From Combretum micranthum (lineage: Eukaryota > Streptophyta > Magnoliopsida > Myrtales > Combretaceae), in the NCBI GenBank assembly GCA_024138025.1, contig JAMXBD010002480.1:124001-188000 (forward strand): DNA of 64,000 nt, written 5' to 3'. This document shows, piece by piece, positions 25,015 through 34,612 of the stretch; the first letter of the stretch is position 1; every line of letters begins with the position of its first letter. The position numbers and the translations under genes are program-made. Under the pieces are notes generated by a model, which worked only from the letters and a program-made list of their open reading frames with translations, ran no database searches and was not told where the DNA came from.

Positions 25015-26784
25015 TAATAAGTCATTTTTACTCTATATTTTTCATAGGATTTTGAGCTCATTTTACTAATAATTTTTTGATAAAATCCTGTAAAATTTAT
25101 GTTTTTGATAAATAATATTGTTTTAAAACTCATAGAATCCAATGATTAATAATCAAAGTGTTTTAATTCAGTTTTGGAGCAAAAATAATAAGTAAAGTCA
25201 AGACTATAGAAGTCGAGCCCTATAAAGTCACAGCCAAGACCAAACAAATGAAGAAAACAGCAAAAATTGGTTTATCAAGCCTTAACTGCGAGCCATCATC
25301 ATGACTCTCGACATTAGTCAAAGTGATCGAGCATCATTCTGAAGAAAATACACTATCGAGCCTCAAAGTCAAGCCTCAAATCTCGACCCTTGAAAAGTGT
25401 TTTGAAAGACTAATTCTTCATCAGAATTATCTCAAGCCTCAGCAATATGAGCCTCGACTTTGTCAATTTTACCTTTGATAAAACAATAGGAAAAAATGCA
25501 TAGTTTACTTTCGAAATTCCTAAAGTTGAACCTGATTTTGCTTAATACGAGCCTCGGCCAACAGATCATACGCAACCCTCGACGAGTGTTTTCATAGATC
25601 ATATGTGTGCATGGAAGGTATCACAAATTCTGTTAGAAAGAATCTGCCACGTGTCAATAAAGTAGGCCATGCTTTCTATGCTTTGTAGCCTATAAATAAA
25701 CGTACAAGCATACGTTGTAAAGTATATACCAACAATCTAAATTAGCATTAACGTAGAGTAGTTTTATGAAGGATTCTTGGTTGAAAGAATTTTCAGTTCT
25801 TCTTACTTAAGAATTTTTTCTGTTTTCTGGATAAAATCAATCTAACCCGATGTTTGTAATTTCTATAAATTTTTGAGCAATTAATTGATTAATCTTTCGA
25901 ATCTGGTTTATTTCTTCTAATTTGTGTTTATTTTGATAAATCTACAGAGAAATAAACTCGTATAGCTTAGGGATTACGAATCCAATTCCTGATTTAGTTG
26001 ATTTCAAATGCGCTTTCAAGTTAATTTGATTGGGTATTTGTAATTAATGACCTAAACTTAAACTCGTGGTTTTTAAAGGAGTGGTGCATTCGTTTAGATC
26101 CACGATTGATTTCAATTGGATAGATCAAGAGATCATTCAATTGAATAGATTTGTGGTTACTAATAGAGTCGATCCTAACTACCTCTTGCCGAGGAATAGG
26201 TGAAGATTTTATGTCACTTGTTTTAAAAATTCATTGAGTTATTTTTTTCTTTTGAAATAATGGATTCCTATTCTTTATGCAGGTCTAATTGGAATTTCAT
26301 ATTATTGGTTTTAGCTAGATCTAGAACTATTGACTTCGAGAGAAGCTTTAGTTTAAATTAGAGAATCCGGCAGTATAAACACATAATTCAAATAGCTTTT
26401 AAGAAGTTTATTATTTTTAAGAAATCATTATAATAAGGAATTGGTGAAGTAACCCTGAGCTGCTGTTTCATAGAAGTTATAGACTTATTTCTTATTTTTT
26501 CCATTAAATGTTTGTGAATATTCCTAACTTAGCATAATTCCTTTTTCTTTATGATTTTTTCTAAACCTTTCTTTAGCTAGACAATGGGTGAAGTTGGAAG
26601 TACACTAGCTACCAACCATTCCCTTAGGACTGGCTTAAATCACTATCTATGCTATAACTAATGGGTGTGCTTGCCCTTTGAGACCATAGTTATTGAAACT
26701 GATTCAGAAAACATTTATAAATTTGAAAAACTCAGTCAATGATCAGTATGAACTGAAATTCAATTAATCGAAACACACAAACCA
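25015..26784 (+). repeat. 3' LTR of the Athila element
   Basis: Matches the 5' LTR from AATAAGTCATTTTTAC to AAACACACAAACCA. The first bases read TAATAAG where the 5' copy has TGATAAG. Numerous substitutions and one larger indel near 25100 show an old insertion. The right flank CAGTT begins the kinase exon sequence. Confidence 0.9.
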
Positions 26785-27164
26785 CAGTTCAAATTCAAAA
26801 CCAACGTGGTTACGGGACCATGTCCTGTTTCCTTCATATTTATAACATTGGAAAGAAGAATAAGGCATGGAGGAAAAATTACCTCTTGCAATCCAGTATC
26901 AACTATCTTGATCGTGTGGTTGTCATAATTGATTAATTCCAGAAAATTCTTACCTTCAGCCAAGTATAAAACGGTATGATTATTTTCACAACTTAATTCG
27001 TACTCCTTTGAGCCACATTTCTCGGAGTCAGTCTTTAATCGAAAGGGATTTTTTGTCATGTTGTTGCCACAAAAGGAAATGTCATAGTGATAATTTTTCT
27101 TAGCATTGCATGTGCCTGTCCTAATAAACAGTAGAATAAGAAAAAGCAATGTTCTTCCTAACAT
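26785..27164 (-). pseudogene. Receptor-like kinase exon 1, signal peptide and first half of the ectodomain
   Basis: Read from 27164 on the minus strand: MLGRTLLFLILLFIRTGTCN is a clear signal peptide. The GUB_WAK_bind-type region follows: FCGNNMTKNPFRL, SEKCGSKEYELSCENNHTVL, then INYDNHTIKIVDTGLQ. The cysteine spacing and the N-linked glycosylation sites fit the extracellular part of LRK10L/WAK-like kinases, which is thought to face cell-wall polysaccharide. This part has no stop over about 125 codons. At 26784 it runs into the Athila LTR, and its continuation is at 17040-17383. With the kinase exon at 4986-6112 it makes a complete but dismembered gene. Confidence 0.88.
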
Positions 27165-27290
27165 GCTTACTACTTTTAGAGGGTTGAGCTCAAATTGTTC
27201 AATAAGGGGAATTCTTTCAAGGATATTAATTTAATGAGGAGTTGCAGACAGTAATGAAAGAGATAGGATTGAGGAAGTGTGTGACGTGGA
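27165..27290 (-). other. Upstream flank of the kinase start
   Basis: Short stretch between the kinase ATG and the next gypsy element. It would hold the 5' UTR and proximal promoter of the receptor kinase. I see no clear TATA box. The gypsy insertion at 27291 cuts the promoter off from further upstream sequence. Confidence 0.4.
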
Positions 27291-27682
27291 CAACGTAGCG
27301 AATACCTATTTAAGCAAGATGGAAGCATCTAAGATAGAGAAGAAGAAGCTATGTCAGAGCCGGCCTTAACCCGCCAACCTTCCTTCTCTAATGCCACCAG
27401 CCTAGCAGCCAAAGCCGCTGACTAAGAGCAGCCAGTTTCATTTTAAATGTCACCGACCTATCTTTGTAAAGGCTAGTAGCTTTATACCAACCTTTATCCT
27501 TACGTGCTTTAGTATTTTATTTAGGTTTTTCTTTATCTTCTGAGACTATAAAGAGTCTTTTAAGTCTTTTGTTATGGAAAACTATTATTCTATCAATTTG
27601 AAACCCTAATTCTAGAGAATTTTCTCTCTAAAAGACTTACTTGTTCTTGCAATTCTTTGTTTCTTATGCTTTCGTTGTGTTA
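27291..27682 (+). repeat. 5' LTR of the short-LTR gypsy element
   Basis: Runs from CAACGTAGCGAATACC to TTGTGTTA and matches 32266-32674 (TGACGTAGCAGATACC to CTGCGTCA). The original ends were probably TGACG...CGTCA, here altered by transitions. Contains words such as GCCGGCC and CCGCCAACC around 27359-27420. Confidence 0.87.
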
Positions 27683-27684
27683 AG

Positions 27685-27699
27685 TGGTATCAAAGCAGG
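27685..27699 (+). other. tRNA-Met-type primer-binding site
   Basis: TGGTATCAAAGCAGG, two bases after the LTR. It corresponds to the widespread initiator-tRNA-Met site TGGTATCAGAGC with one transition. Confidence 0.8.
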
Positions 27700-28726
27700 A
27701 TGGCTATTGACGGTGACAGCGGTGCTCTCCGTGATGATTTTCAGGGGAGTAGAGCCCCTCAGGGGAACAACGCATTGCAATGATTGGAGCGACGTCTAGA
27801 GCAATAAATGGATCACATGTTCTAGCGTTTTGAGGAGCATTTTAAGGAGATTGTGGATCGTATGGATGCTTGTGAAATTGATGCAAACAGGAGACATAAT
27901 GACAATAGAAGGCCAAGAGATGATGTAGCTCATGGTGAACCTAATGACAATAGAAGGCCAAGAGATGATGTAGCTCATGGTGAACCTAATGACAAATTGA
28001 CACATGCTCATAGATAACATATCTACGAAGAAGATTCAAAAGAGAGTGATGTGGAACCACCTCGGTTTGCTCATAACCCGGAAGGAATGATTTTGAGGAT
28101 AGAGATACTAAGAATTTTCGCTATTAGTGGTATGGTGGCTATAGAAGAGATGGATATGATGATAGGGATGCTAGAGACTTTCGATTGAAGGTTGGCATCC
28201 CATATTTTAATGGGAATTTAGAAATTGAGGAATTTTTATATTAGGTTGTGAATGTTGATAGATTTTTCGATTATGCGGAGACTCCTCCTAAAAGATGAGT
28301 TAGATTGGTGGCATGTCGTTTAAAATGGATGGCTTCTGCATAATAGGAGCAAATTCAATATAGAAGAGAACGCGAAGGAAATGACCAGTTCATACTTGGT
28401 ACTAAATGAAGTATCTGATGAAGATGGAATCCTTACCACTGGATTAGAAACATATTATATTCCAACAATATCATATGCTAGCAAAGAAGCAAATATGTTC
28501 ATGAATTTACTGCCAAGTTCATGAGGTTAGCAGAATGGAAAAATGTCTTGAAGTCTGAAGGTCGGCAGGTGGCTAGATATTTAGAAGGGTAGATACCAGC
28601 CTTGCGGGACAGAATTGGGTTACAAGTTATTCACACTTTGAGTGAGGCAAAAAATCTGACCTTGAAAGCTAAGTTGATGCAGTAGGAACGTGGAAACAGA
28701 AGTTTTGGGGGATACAGGTCCACTAC
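27700..28726 (+). pseudogene. Gag capsid region of the short-LTR gypsy element
   Basis: Starts at an ATG right after the primer-binding site (MAIDGDSGALRDDFQGSR). It continues with HMF-RFEEHFKEIVDRMD and a tandemly duplicated basic segment (27901-27990). Later frames give decayed capsid text: LKVGIPYFNGNLEIEEF near 28185, KFMRLAEWKNVLKSEGRQVA near 28520. Interrupted by several stops. Confidence 0.75.
27901..27990. repeat. 45-bp exact tandem duplication inside gag
   Basis: Two identical 45-base units (27901-27945, 27946-27990), each starting GACAATAGAAGGCCAAGAG and encoding DNRRPRDDVAHGEPN in the same frame, followed by the first six bases of a third. As 45 is a multiple of three, the frame is preserved. 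Confidence 0.95.
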
Positions 28727-29386
28727 ATGGTCAAAGGAGAAAAACCAAAGAAGTGGAGGAACAGCCAAAATCATGGATACAGTGCTAAGAATCGAACCCT
28801 AAAGGATAAGATTGCAAAAAAACATCCTATGAATGAGGGACAAGATAAGGAGGGAAACAAAGTAGGTAATCCTTATGCGAAGTCGAATGTTGGGAAGTGC
28901 TTCCGATGTGGTCAACCAGGGCATAAATCTAATGAGTGTCCTAAGAGGAAGACCATTGATATTGTGGAAAGAGAAGAGGTTGATGAGAGGATTTGTTGTG
29001 AAGCCGATGGAGATGAGAAGGAGGAGTATAAAGGAGAAGATGAAGGGGTGTATGTTGTTCAAAGTTTGATGTTGACCTCGAAAAGTGAAGATCATACCCA
29101 ACGATACCAATTGTTTCGAACCATATGCACTATTGATGGGAAGGTGTTTGGTGTTATAGTTGATAGCGGGAGTTGTGAAAATATAATTGGAAGGAAGACG
29201 GTACATAAATTGAAATTACCTATGGAGAAACACCCAAATCCATATACATTAGGGTGGATCAAATCTACTGCGGGAAAAATTGAAGTGACAAAACGTTACA
29301 AGATTCCTTTCTCCATAGGTAAGTACCATGATGTTGTGTATTGCGATGCTGTTGATATGGATGTATGTCATCTCTTATTTGGCTGA
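28727..29386 (+). pseudogene. Gag zinc knuckle and aspartic protease
   Basis: A 219-codon open stretch. A lysine-rich beginning leads to a textbook CCHC knuckle, CFRCGQPGHKSNEC (about residues 58-71), that binds element RNA. An acidic linker follows, then the retropepsin site VIVDSGSCENIIG with D-S-G intact (about 29159-29173), and YCDAVDMDVCHLLFG near the end. This part alone is undamaged; the neighbouring frames are broken. Intact relatives use the protease to mature Gag-Pol. Confidence 0.9.
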
Positions 29387-30960
29387 CCATGGCAATATGA
29401 CGTAGATGCACAACACTCGGGTAAGAGCAATATTTATAAGCTGGAAAAAGAAGGAATGAAGTATACTTTGCTACCATTAAAGACAAAGCTGTTTTACCCA
29501 ATAAGAGTATATTTTTGTCTGTGGTGAAGGATTTTAGGGCTGAGATTAAAGAAACTAGGCTAGTGCATGCCTTGATTGTAAAGTAGGTCCTGATGAATAA
29601 TGCTGAGTTGCAAGTGAAGGAGCGACCAGAATTAGTTTTCCCTTTGTTATAGGAATTTAAGGAATTGATGCCAGATGATATTCCAACAAGGTTATCACCA
29701 TTGAGGGACATCCTACACCAAATAGACCTTGTGCCTAAGGTTAGCCTCCTTAATCTCTGTCATTACAGAATGAATCCGAAGGAGAGTGAGATTCTCAAGG
29801 AGACGGTTGAGGAGCTGTTGAGGAAGGGTTTGCTTTAGGAGAGTATGGGCCTATTTGTAGTTCCGGCTTTACTGACGCCTAAGAAGGATGGAAGCTAAAG
29901 AATGTGTGTTAACAGCAAGACTATAAACCAAATCACTGTGGGATATAAATTTCCAATGCTACGGTTGGATGATATGCTTGACAGGTTACATGGGGCTAAA
30001 TGGTTTTCCAAAATTGACCTGAAGAATAGATACCATCAAATTAGGATCAGACCTAGGGACGAGTGGGTGGTTAGTCATGCCATTTGGGTTGTCCAATGCC
30101 CTTAGTAAATTCATGCGACTAATGCACCCAGTATTAAAACCATTTTTGGGAAAATTTGTGGTGGTATATTTCAACGATACACTGATCTATAGCTACTGTG
30201 AAGATGAGCACTTATTGCATTTAAAGAGTATACTAATAGCCCTGCAAGTACATAAGTTGTACATTAACCTTAAGAAGTGCAATTTTATGACAAACAAATT
30301 GCTTTTCTTGGGGTATATTGTTTCAGCTGAAAGGTATATGGGTTGGTGAGACGAAAGGTTCAGGCAATTAGAGATTGGCCTACTCCAAAGAATGTCTATG
30401 AGCTGTGAAGCTTTCATGGATTGGTAACTTTCTATCGCAGGTTTATCAGGAATTTCAGTACCATTACTACACCCATGACAGATTATTTAAAGAAGGGACA
30501 ATTCATATGGACTAATGAGGCAACCACTAGCTTAGTAGTCTTGAAGGAGAAACTGACTACGGCACCAGTACTTGCCCTCCCAAACTTTGATAAGTTATTT
30601 GAAGTAGATTATGATGCCAGTAGGGTGGGCATAGGGGCTGTTCTTTTCCAAGAAAAGAGACCAATTGCTTTTTTCAGTAAGAAGCTTAGTGATGTTAGGC
30701 AAAAATGAAGCATTTATGATAAGGAATTTTATTTAGTAGTGTGTGCTCTTAAAACCTGAGAGCATTATCTGATTGGAAAAGAATTTGTACTATACTCGGA
30801 TCATGAGACCGTGAAGTATTTGAATAGCCAGAAGAGGATAAGTAGTGACATGCATGTGAGATGGTGTCAGTTTTTATAGAAGTTTCCTTTTAGATTACGA
30901 CGTAAATTAGGAGCACAGAATAAAGTCACAAATGCTTTGAGCATGTGAGCTTCTTTGTTA
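29387..30960 (+). pseudogene. Reverse transcriptase and RNase H of the short-LTR gypsy element
   Basis: Readable in several frames: LPPLRDI-like entry near 29690, [70 protein letters not shown]. The catalytic box reads Y-F-N-D at 30167-30178 (family Y-x-D-D, first Asp to Asn). Next come [19 protein letters not shown], and RNase H with [43 protein letters not shown] and [11 protein letters not shown]. Stops and frameshifts make it inactive. Confidence 0.9.
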
Positions 30961-31139
30961 CTGACTTTGAGTCAGTAGATTTTGTGTTTTGAGCAACTTA
31001 GAGATGAATATGAGCATGACGAGGATTTTTCTGAAATATGGCACCAAGTATCAAATTATTAGTCGATTTTTGGTTTTTACTTATCTTATGGTTATTTGAT
31101 GCATGAAAACCAGTTATGTCCACGAATAACTTTTTTAAG

Positions 31140-32244
31140 AGAGTAAGTGATTAGTGATCTGTATAGGGGTGGATTGTCTGGTCATTTGGGGCATGATAAG
31201 ACACTAGCAGCAGTGAATGAGAGGTTTTATTGGCCACAGCTCACGCCAGATGTAAGCAGATTTGTAGAGAAGTGTTATGTCTGTCAGAGATCAAAGGGCC
31301 AGTCCAAAAATACTAGAGTATACATGCCTTTACCTGTTTTAGAAAATATTTAGGAGGATTTGTCAATGGATTTTGTGCTGGATTGCTTCGTACATAGAGA
31401 GTAGTCAATTTTGTTTTTGTGGTTGTTGACAGGTTTTCTAAAATGTCATATTTTATTCCTTGCAAGAAGGTACTAATGCGGTTGGTGTGGCTAGGTTGTT
31501 TTTCAAGGAAGTTATCCGTTTGCATGGAGTTTCCAAAACTATCACTTCAGACAGAGATAGTAAGTTCCTAAGTTACTTTTCGAGAACATTGTGGAAGATT
31601 TTTTATTCTTCTTTGCAATTCAACAACACAACCCATCCACAAATAGATGGCTAAACAAAGGCGGTCAATCGAACTTTGGGAAATCTGATTCGCTGTCTTT
31701 GTGATGACAGACGGAAGCAATGGGACATTATCCTTCCACAGGCTGAGTTCGCTTACAATAGTGTTGTTCATAGTGCAACTAGACGATCTCCCTTCTCAGT
31801 CGTCTATACTAAGGTACCACAGCAAACTCTTGATTTGCTTAAGCTGCCAAAGGGAGAAAGTGTTAATATTTCAGCCAAGCATATGGCAGAGCAACTGGTT
31901 GATGTGCATAAAGAGGTGAAACAACAATTGAAAAAAACGAATAAGCGATACAAGCAAGTTGTCGATAAGCATAGGAGACGTGAGGTGTTTTAGGTTGGTG
32001 ATTAGGTTATGGTTTCCTTGCGCAAAGAGAGATTTCCCGTCGACACCTACAACAAACTTCAACCAAAAAAATATGACCCTTATGCAGTGTTGAAACACAT
32101 AAATGATAATGCGTATGTCGTAGATTTGCCAGAAAGCTTGGATATTCCCAAAACATTTAATGTGATGGACTTATCCAAGTTTCATGATTTGGATGTTGCT
32201 CTTTATCCAGACCATTCCAACAACTCAAGGACGAGTTTTTCTTA
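31140..32244 (+). pseudogene. Integrase of the short-LTR gypsy element
   Basis: HHCC zinc domain with HLGHDKTLAAVNERFYWPQL and CYVCQRSKGQ. Core with SMDFVLDCF (first Asp), ITSDRDSKFLS (second Asp), and THPQIDG-stop-TKAVNRTLGNL, where the catalytic Glu is replaced by Lys (31658-31660) two codons after a stop (31652-31654). Then WDIILPQAEFAYNSVVHSAT. The C-terminal part at 32009-32244 has [35 protein letters not shown] and [12 protein letters not shown], the chromovirus-like end. No chromodomain follows before the polypurine tract. Confidence 0.9.
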
Positions 32245-32256
32245 AGTGGAGGAGAC
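32243..32256 (+). other. Polypurine tract of the short-LTR gypsy element
   Basis: TAAGTGGAGGAGAC, purine-rich, about ten bases before the 3' LTR, directly after the integrase stop. It is the expected plus-strand primer. Confidence 0.65.
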
Positions 32257-32265
32257 TAACTTAGA

Positions 32266-32674
32266 TGACGTAGCAGATACCTATTTAAGCAAAATGGAAG
32301 CATCTAAGATAGAGAGGAAGAAGTTGCATTAAAGCCAGCCGTAAGCCGTCGGCCTTCCTTCTCCAATGCCGCCGGCCTAGCAGCCAAAGCTGCCAACCTT
32401 TGGCTCCCGTAGGATCTGAGTAGCCAATTTCATTTTAAAGACCGTTGACCTATCATTGTGAAGGCTAACAATTTTATACTAGCCTTTATCCTTACATGTT
32501 TTAGTATTTTATTTATGTTTTTCTTTATCTTTTGAGACTATAAATTGTTTTTTAGGTCTTTTGTTATGGACAACTATTATTCTGTGAATTTGAAACCCTA
32601 ATACTAGAGAATTTTCTCTCTAAAAGACTGGTTTATTCTTGCAATTCTTTGTTTCCTACACTTACGCTGCGTCA
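32266..32674 (+). repeat. 3' LTR of the short-LTR gypsy element
   Basis: Starts TGACGTAGCAGATACC and ends GCTGCGTCA. Matches 27291-27682 with an extra block near 32395-32415. Divergence is mostly transitions. Confidence 0.87.
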
Positions 32675-34259
32675 GTGAGGCAGAAATTTGTCTCTCCTTA
32701 GACTGAGAAAAGTCAAAGATGAGAAGATGATTGGAATTTACGTAGAAGTGCATGCTACGGAACTTCATAATCAAGTGACAGTCTCTCCTTAGATTGAGAA
32801 AAGTCAACGATGAAAAAAATGGTACCCTTGAAATTTTCATTGTCGAGTAAATATCGGGGAAGAAAAACATACAACACGACACATACATTGTTTCGTAGTT
32901 GATACGCATAGTCCGTGTCTGCCTTCTAAAACACTCGTATTCCTCTCGCTTCACCCATGCATCAAGTCTTCTTGTAGGCCATCACATGGAAATTAAAGCT
33001 GGAGATCTTCATGACATATGAAACCGAACATTATCGTTTAGAAAATATCTTACTGCTTCATGAATTGGTAATGAATTTTAATAACAAATTCGAAATACAT
33101 AAGCAGATTTATCAAAAGGGAGAAAATTGGAGAAAAAAGGGAATGTTATAGAATATATATTAGGATATCAGTTACAGAAATATTTCTTTACCAGATTTAT
33201 CCAAAGCAGATTTATTTTGTTCTTTTTTTCTTTTTTTTGGCTACTTTATAAACGAAAATGGCTATTACCCTTAATGGAATTCGGAAACAAAAAGTTATTG
33301 GTCCAATCAATGTGCATATCTAACATCTCATATTGTAACATTCCGTGCTAAACCGGAAACAAAATTCGTACAGGATCGGTAAATGCAGTATGATTTGGTT
33401 GAAGGATGGAATCAAAATCAGTTTGGTTTTGATTTGATTGAGCTTTATTTATTTCATTTTCTTGTTTTTCATTTACCATAACAAATACTTGATGATTCTT
33501 AATTATTTTTGAAATTTTTGGTGATTTTCTTGGTAGTCAGCACACATCATGTGGGGTCATGTGTCTTGCACGTGACTTCAAAATATTGATGAGAAGATAA
33601 TACTTGATGATATGATGACTTAGAAAGAATGACAAAAAAGAGGAATAGGCAGTTTTAATATCTCAAGTGTACAACTGACAAGTAAGACAGCTTCAGTAAA
33701 CCTCTCATATCTACCTCGCAATTCTTGATCAATTGAAGTAGTAATACACTTGACCTTGTTTGATCTTTGTGAATGAAGCTCCTTTATGAAAGCTCATTCA
33801 TAAGAGGCTAGAATAAAGATTTGACTTGCTGTGCATGAGTCTGTATAAGAGAGATTGGATGAGGCTGATCGGTCTAGCAATCCATATTCCAACCACTAAG
33901 TCAAATCTCTCAACTCATCCTAATAAAGGAATCAAACTCACTAGATTCTGCCACCCAATTCATGAGTTAAGCCCAAATAAATATTTATTTTCTTAAACCG
34001 ATAATATTCCTCATATATTTTTTATGATCCTTATAAATCCATGAGTTCCATGCTTTTATAATTTTCATTTTAATTGTCAGTCTCCTATCTTCTTGCAGTG
34101 CAATGACTCTATTGAGAAGAAATAAAAATTAAAAGTAACAGAATAAAACAGAAAAAAAACCGAAAAAAATAGTCTGATGCAACCTGTAATCATAACAATG
34201 TCACACCTTTGTAAAATTGGTGAAGCCAATAGTTGACGCTGATAACTTTCAGTTTCCGT
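32675..34259. other. Spacer between the gypsy element and the second kinase fragment
   Basis: No recognisable coding sequence. The ORFs here (32604-32954, 33127-33351) resemble nothing I know. Holds the 33-bp direct repeat pair and AT-rich text. If the neighbouring kinase fragment belonged to a longer tandem gene, its 3' flank would lie here. Confidence 0.45.
32690..32813. repeat. 33-bp direct repeat pair
   Basis: Copies at 32690-32722 and 32781-32813, both starting GTCTCTCCTTAGA and ending in GAGAAAAGTCAAxGATGA, with two mismatches and an offset of 91 bases. Located just outside the gypsy 3' LTR. Confidence 0.85.
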
Positions 34260-34612
34260 CAGTTTTGGGAATTTGAACCCGATGTTCTGGTGGGTATAAA
34301 AGTGATTTGCTCATAAATTTTGATCAATTCTTCAAAACCCAAGTCCCCCGAGCATTCTAATGACTTTATGCATCGAGGGATCATCCAGATTCATTAGTTA
34401 CAACACAATGCAAATTTCATCATTTTCTTCATTATCTCTTTCTTCCTTGCACACTACACAAACTATTTCAATGCTACCTCCTTCGGTTAGTTGGACGAAA
34501 ACCCAAGATTCATAGTTGCATTAACATTTTTTCTTCTACGCCCCATGTCCATCAACAGCTTTCCAAAGATACATACATCAGCCTTGTAGGAGACATTACC
34601 TATGGTGTTATA
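34260..34612 (-). pseudogene. Second LRK10L-type kinase, 3' fragment
   Basis: Minus strand from 34612: YNTIGNVSYKADVCIFGKLL, then MDMGRRRKNVNA (kinase subdomain IX). In other frames follow SWVF-QL and an acidic run, then MNLDDPSMHKVIRMLGG (subdomain XI), and the FEELIKIYEQITFIPT-like tail. It corresponds to the same part of the kinase as 5110-5510, with independent damage. Nothing upstream of subdomain VIII is readable, since unrelated sequence begins at 34613. It is a separate paralogue fragment and points to an old tandem cluster of these receptor kinases. Confidence 0.75.

Larger units (their letters stand above)
17384..26784 (+). mobile_element. Athila-lineage Ty3/gypsy LTR retrotransposon
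   Basis: LTRs of about 1.7 kb lie at 17384-19113 and 25015-26784. The primer-binding site fits tRNA-Asp as in Athila elements. The order is gag, protease, RT, RNase H, integrase, then a long non-coding 3' region. The flanks are TAGTT/CAGTT. Inserted in the opposite orientation into exon 1 of a receptor-like kinase. All frames are broken, the protease active site is lost and the RT box has changed, so it is not autonomous. No env-like ORF could be read after integrase. Confidence 0.9.
27291..32674 (+). mobile_element. Ty3/gypsy LTR retrotransposon with short LTRs (chromovirus-like)
   Basis: LTRs of about 0.4 kb (27291-27682, 32266-32674), a tRNA-Met-type primer-binding site, gag with a CCHC knuckle, protease, RT, RNase H, integrase and a polypurine tract, all in order on the plus strand. 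Integrase C-terminal wording (HLRKERFP-like, [17 protein letters not shown], TFNVxDLS) resembles plant chromoviruses of the Reina/CRM/Galadriel group. No chromodomain is readable. Flanks GTGGA and GTGAG are similar but not an exact duplication. Many stops; not autonomous. Confidence 0.88.

Noticed and set aside
17384..26784. Endogenous pararetrovirus origin for the pol sequences
   Set aside because: LTRs, primer-binding site, gag and integrase are all present in the Ty3/gypsy order; pararetroviruses lack LTRs and integrase.
27685..27699. Possible tRNA-Met gene piece
   Set aside because: Only the short primer-binding complement is present; no cloverleaf can be drawn around it. No tRNA or rRNA gene was recognised anywhere in the window.
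27901..27990. Repeat pair considered as a CRISPR-like array
   Set aside because: Two head-to-tail copies without spacers inside a gag gene in a plant genome; simple tandem duplication.
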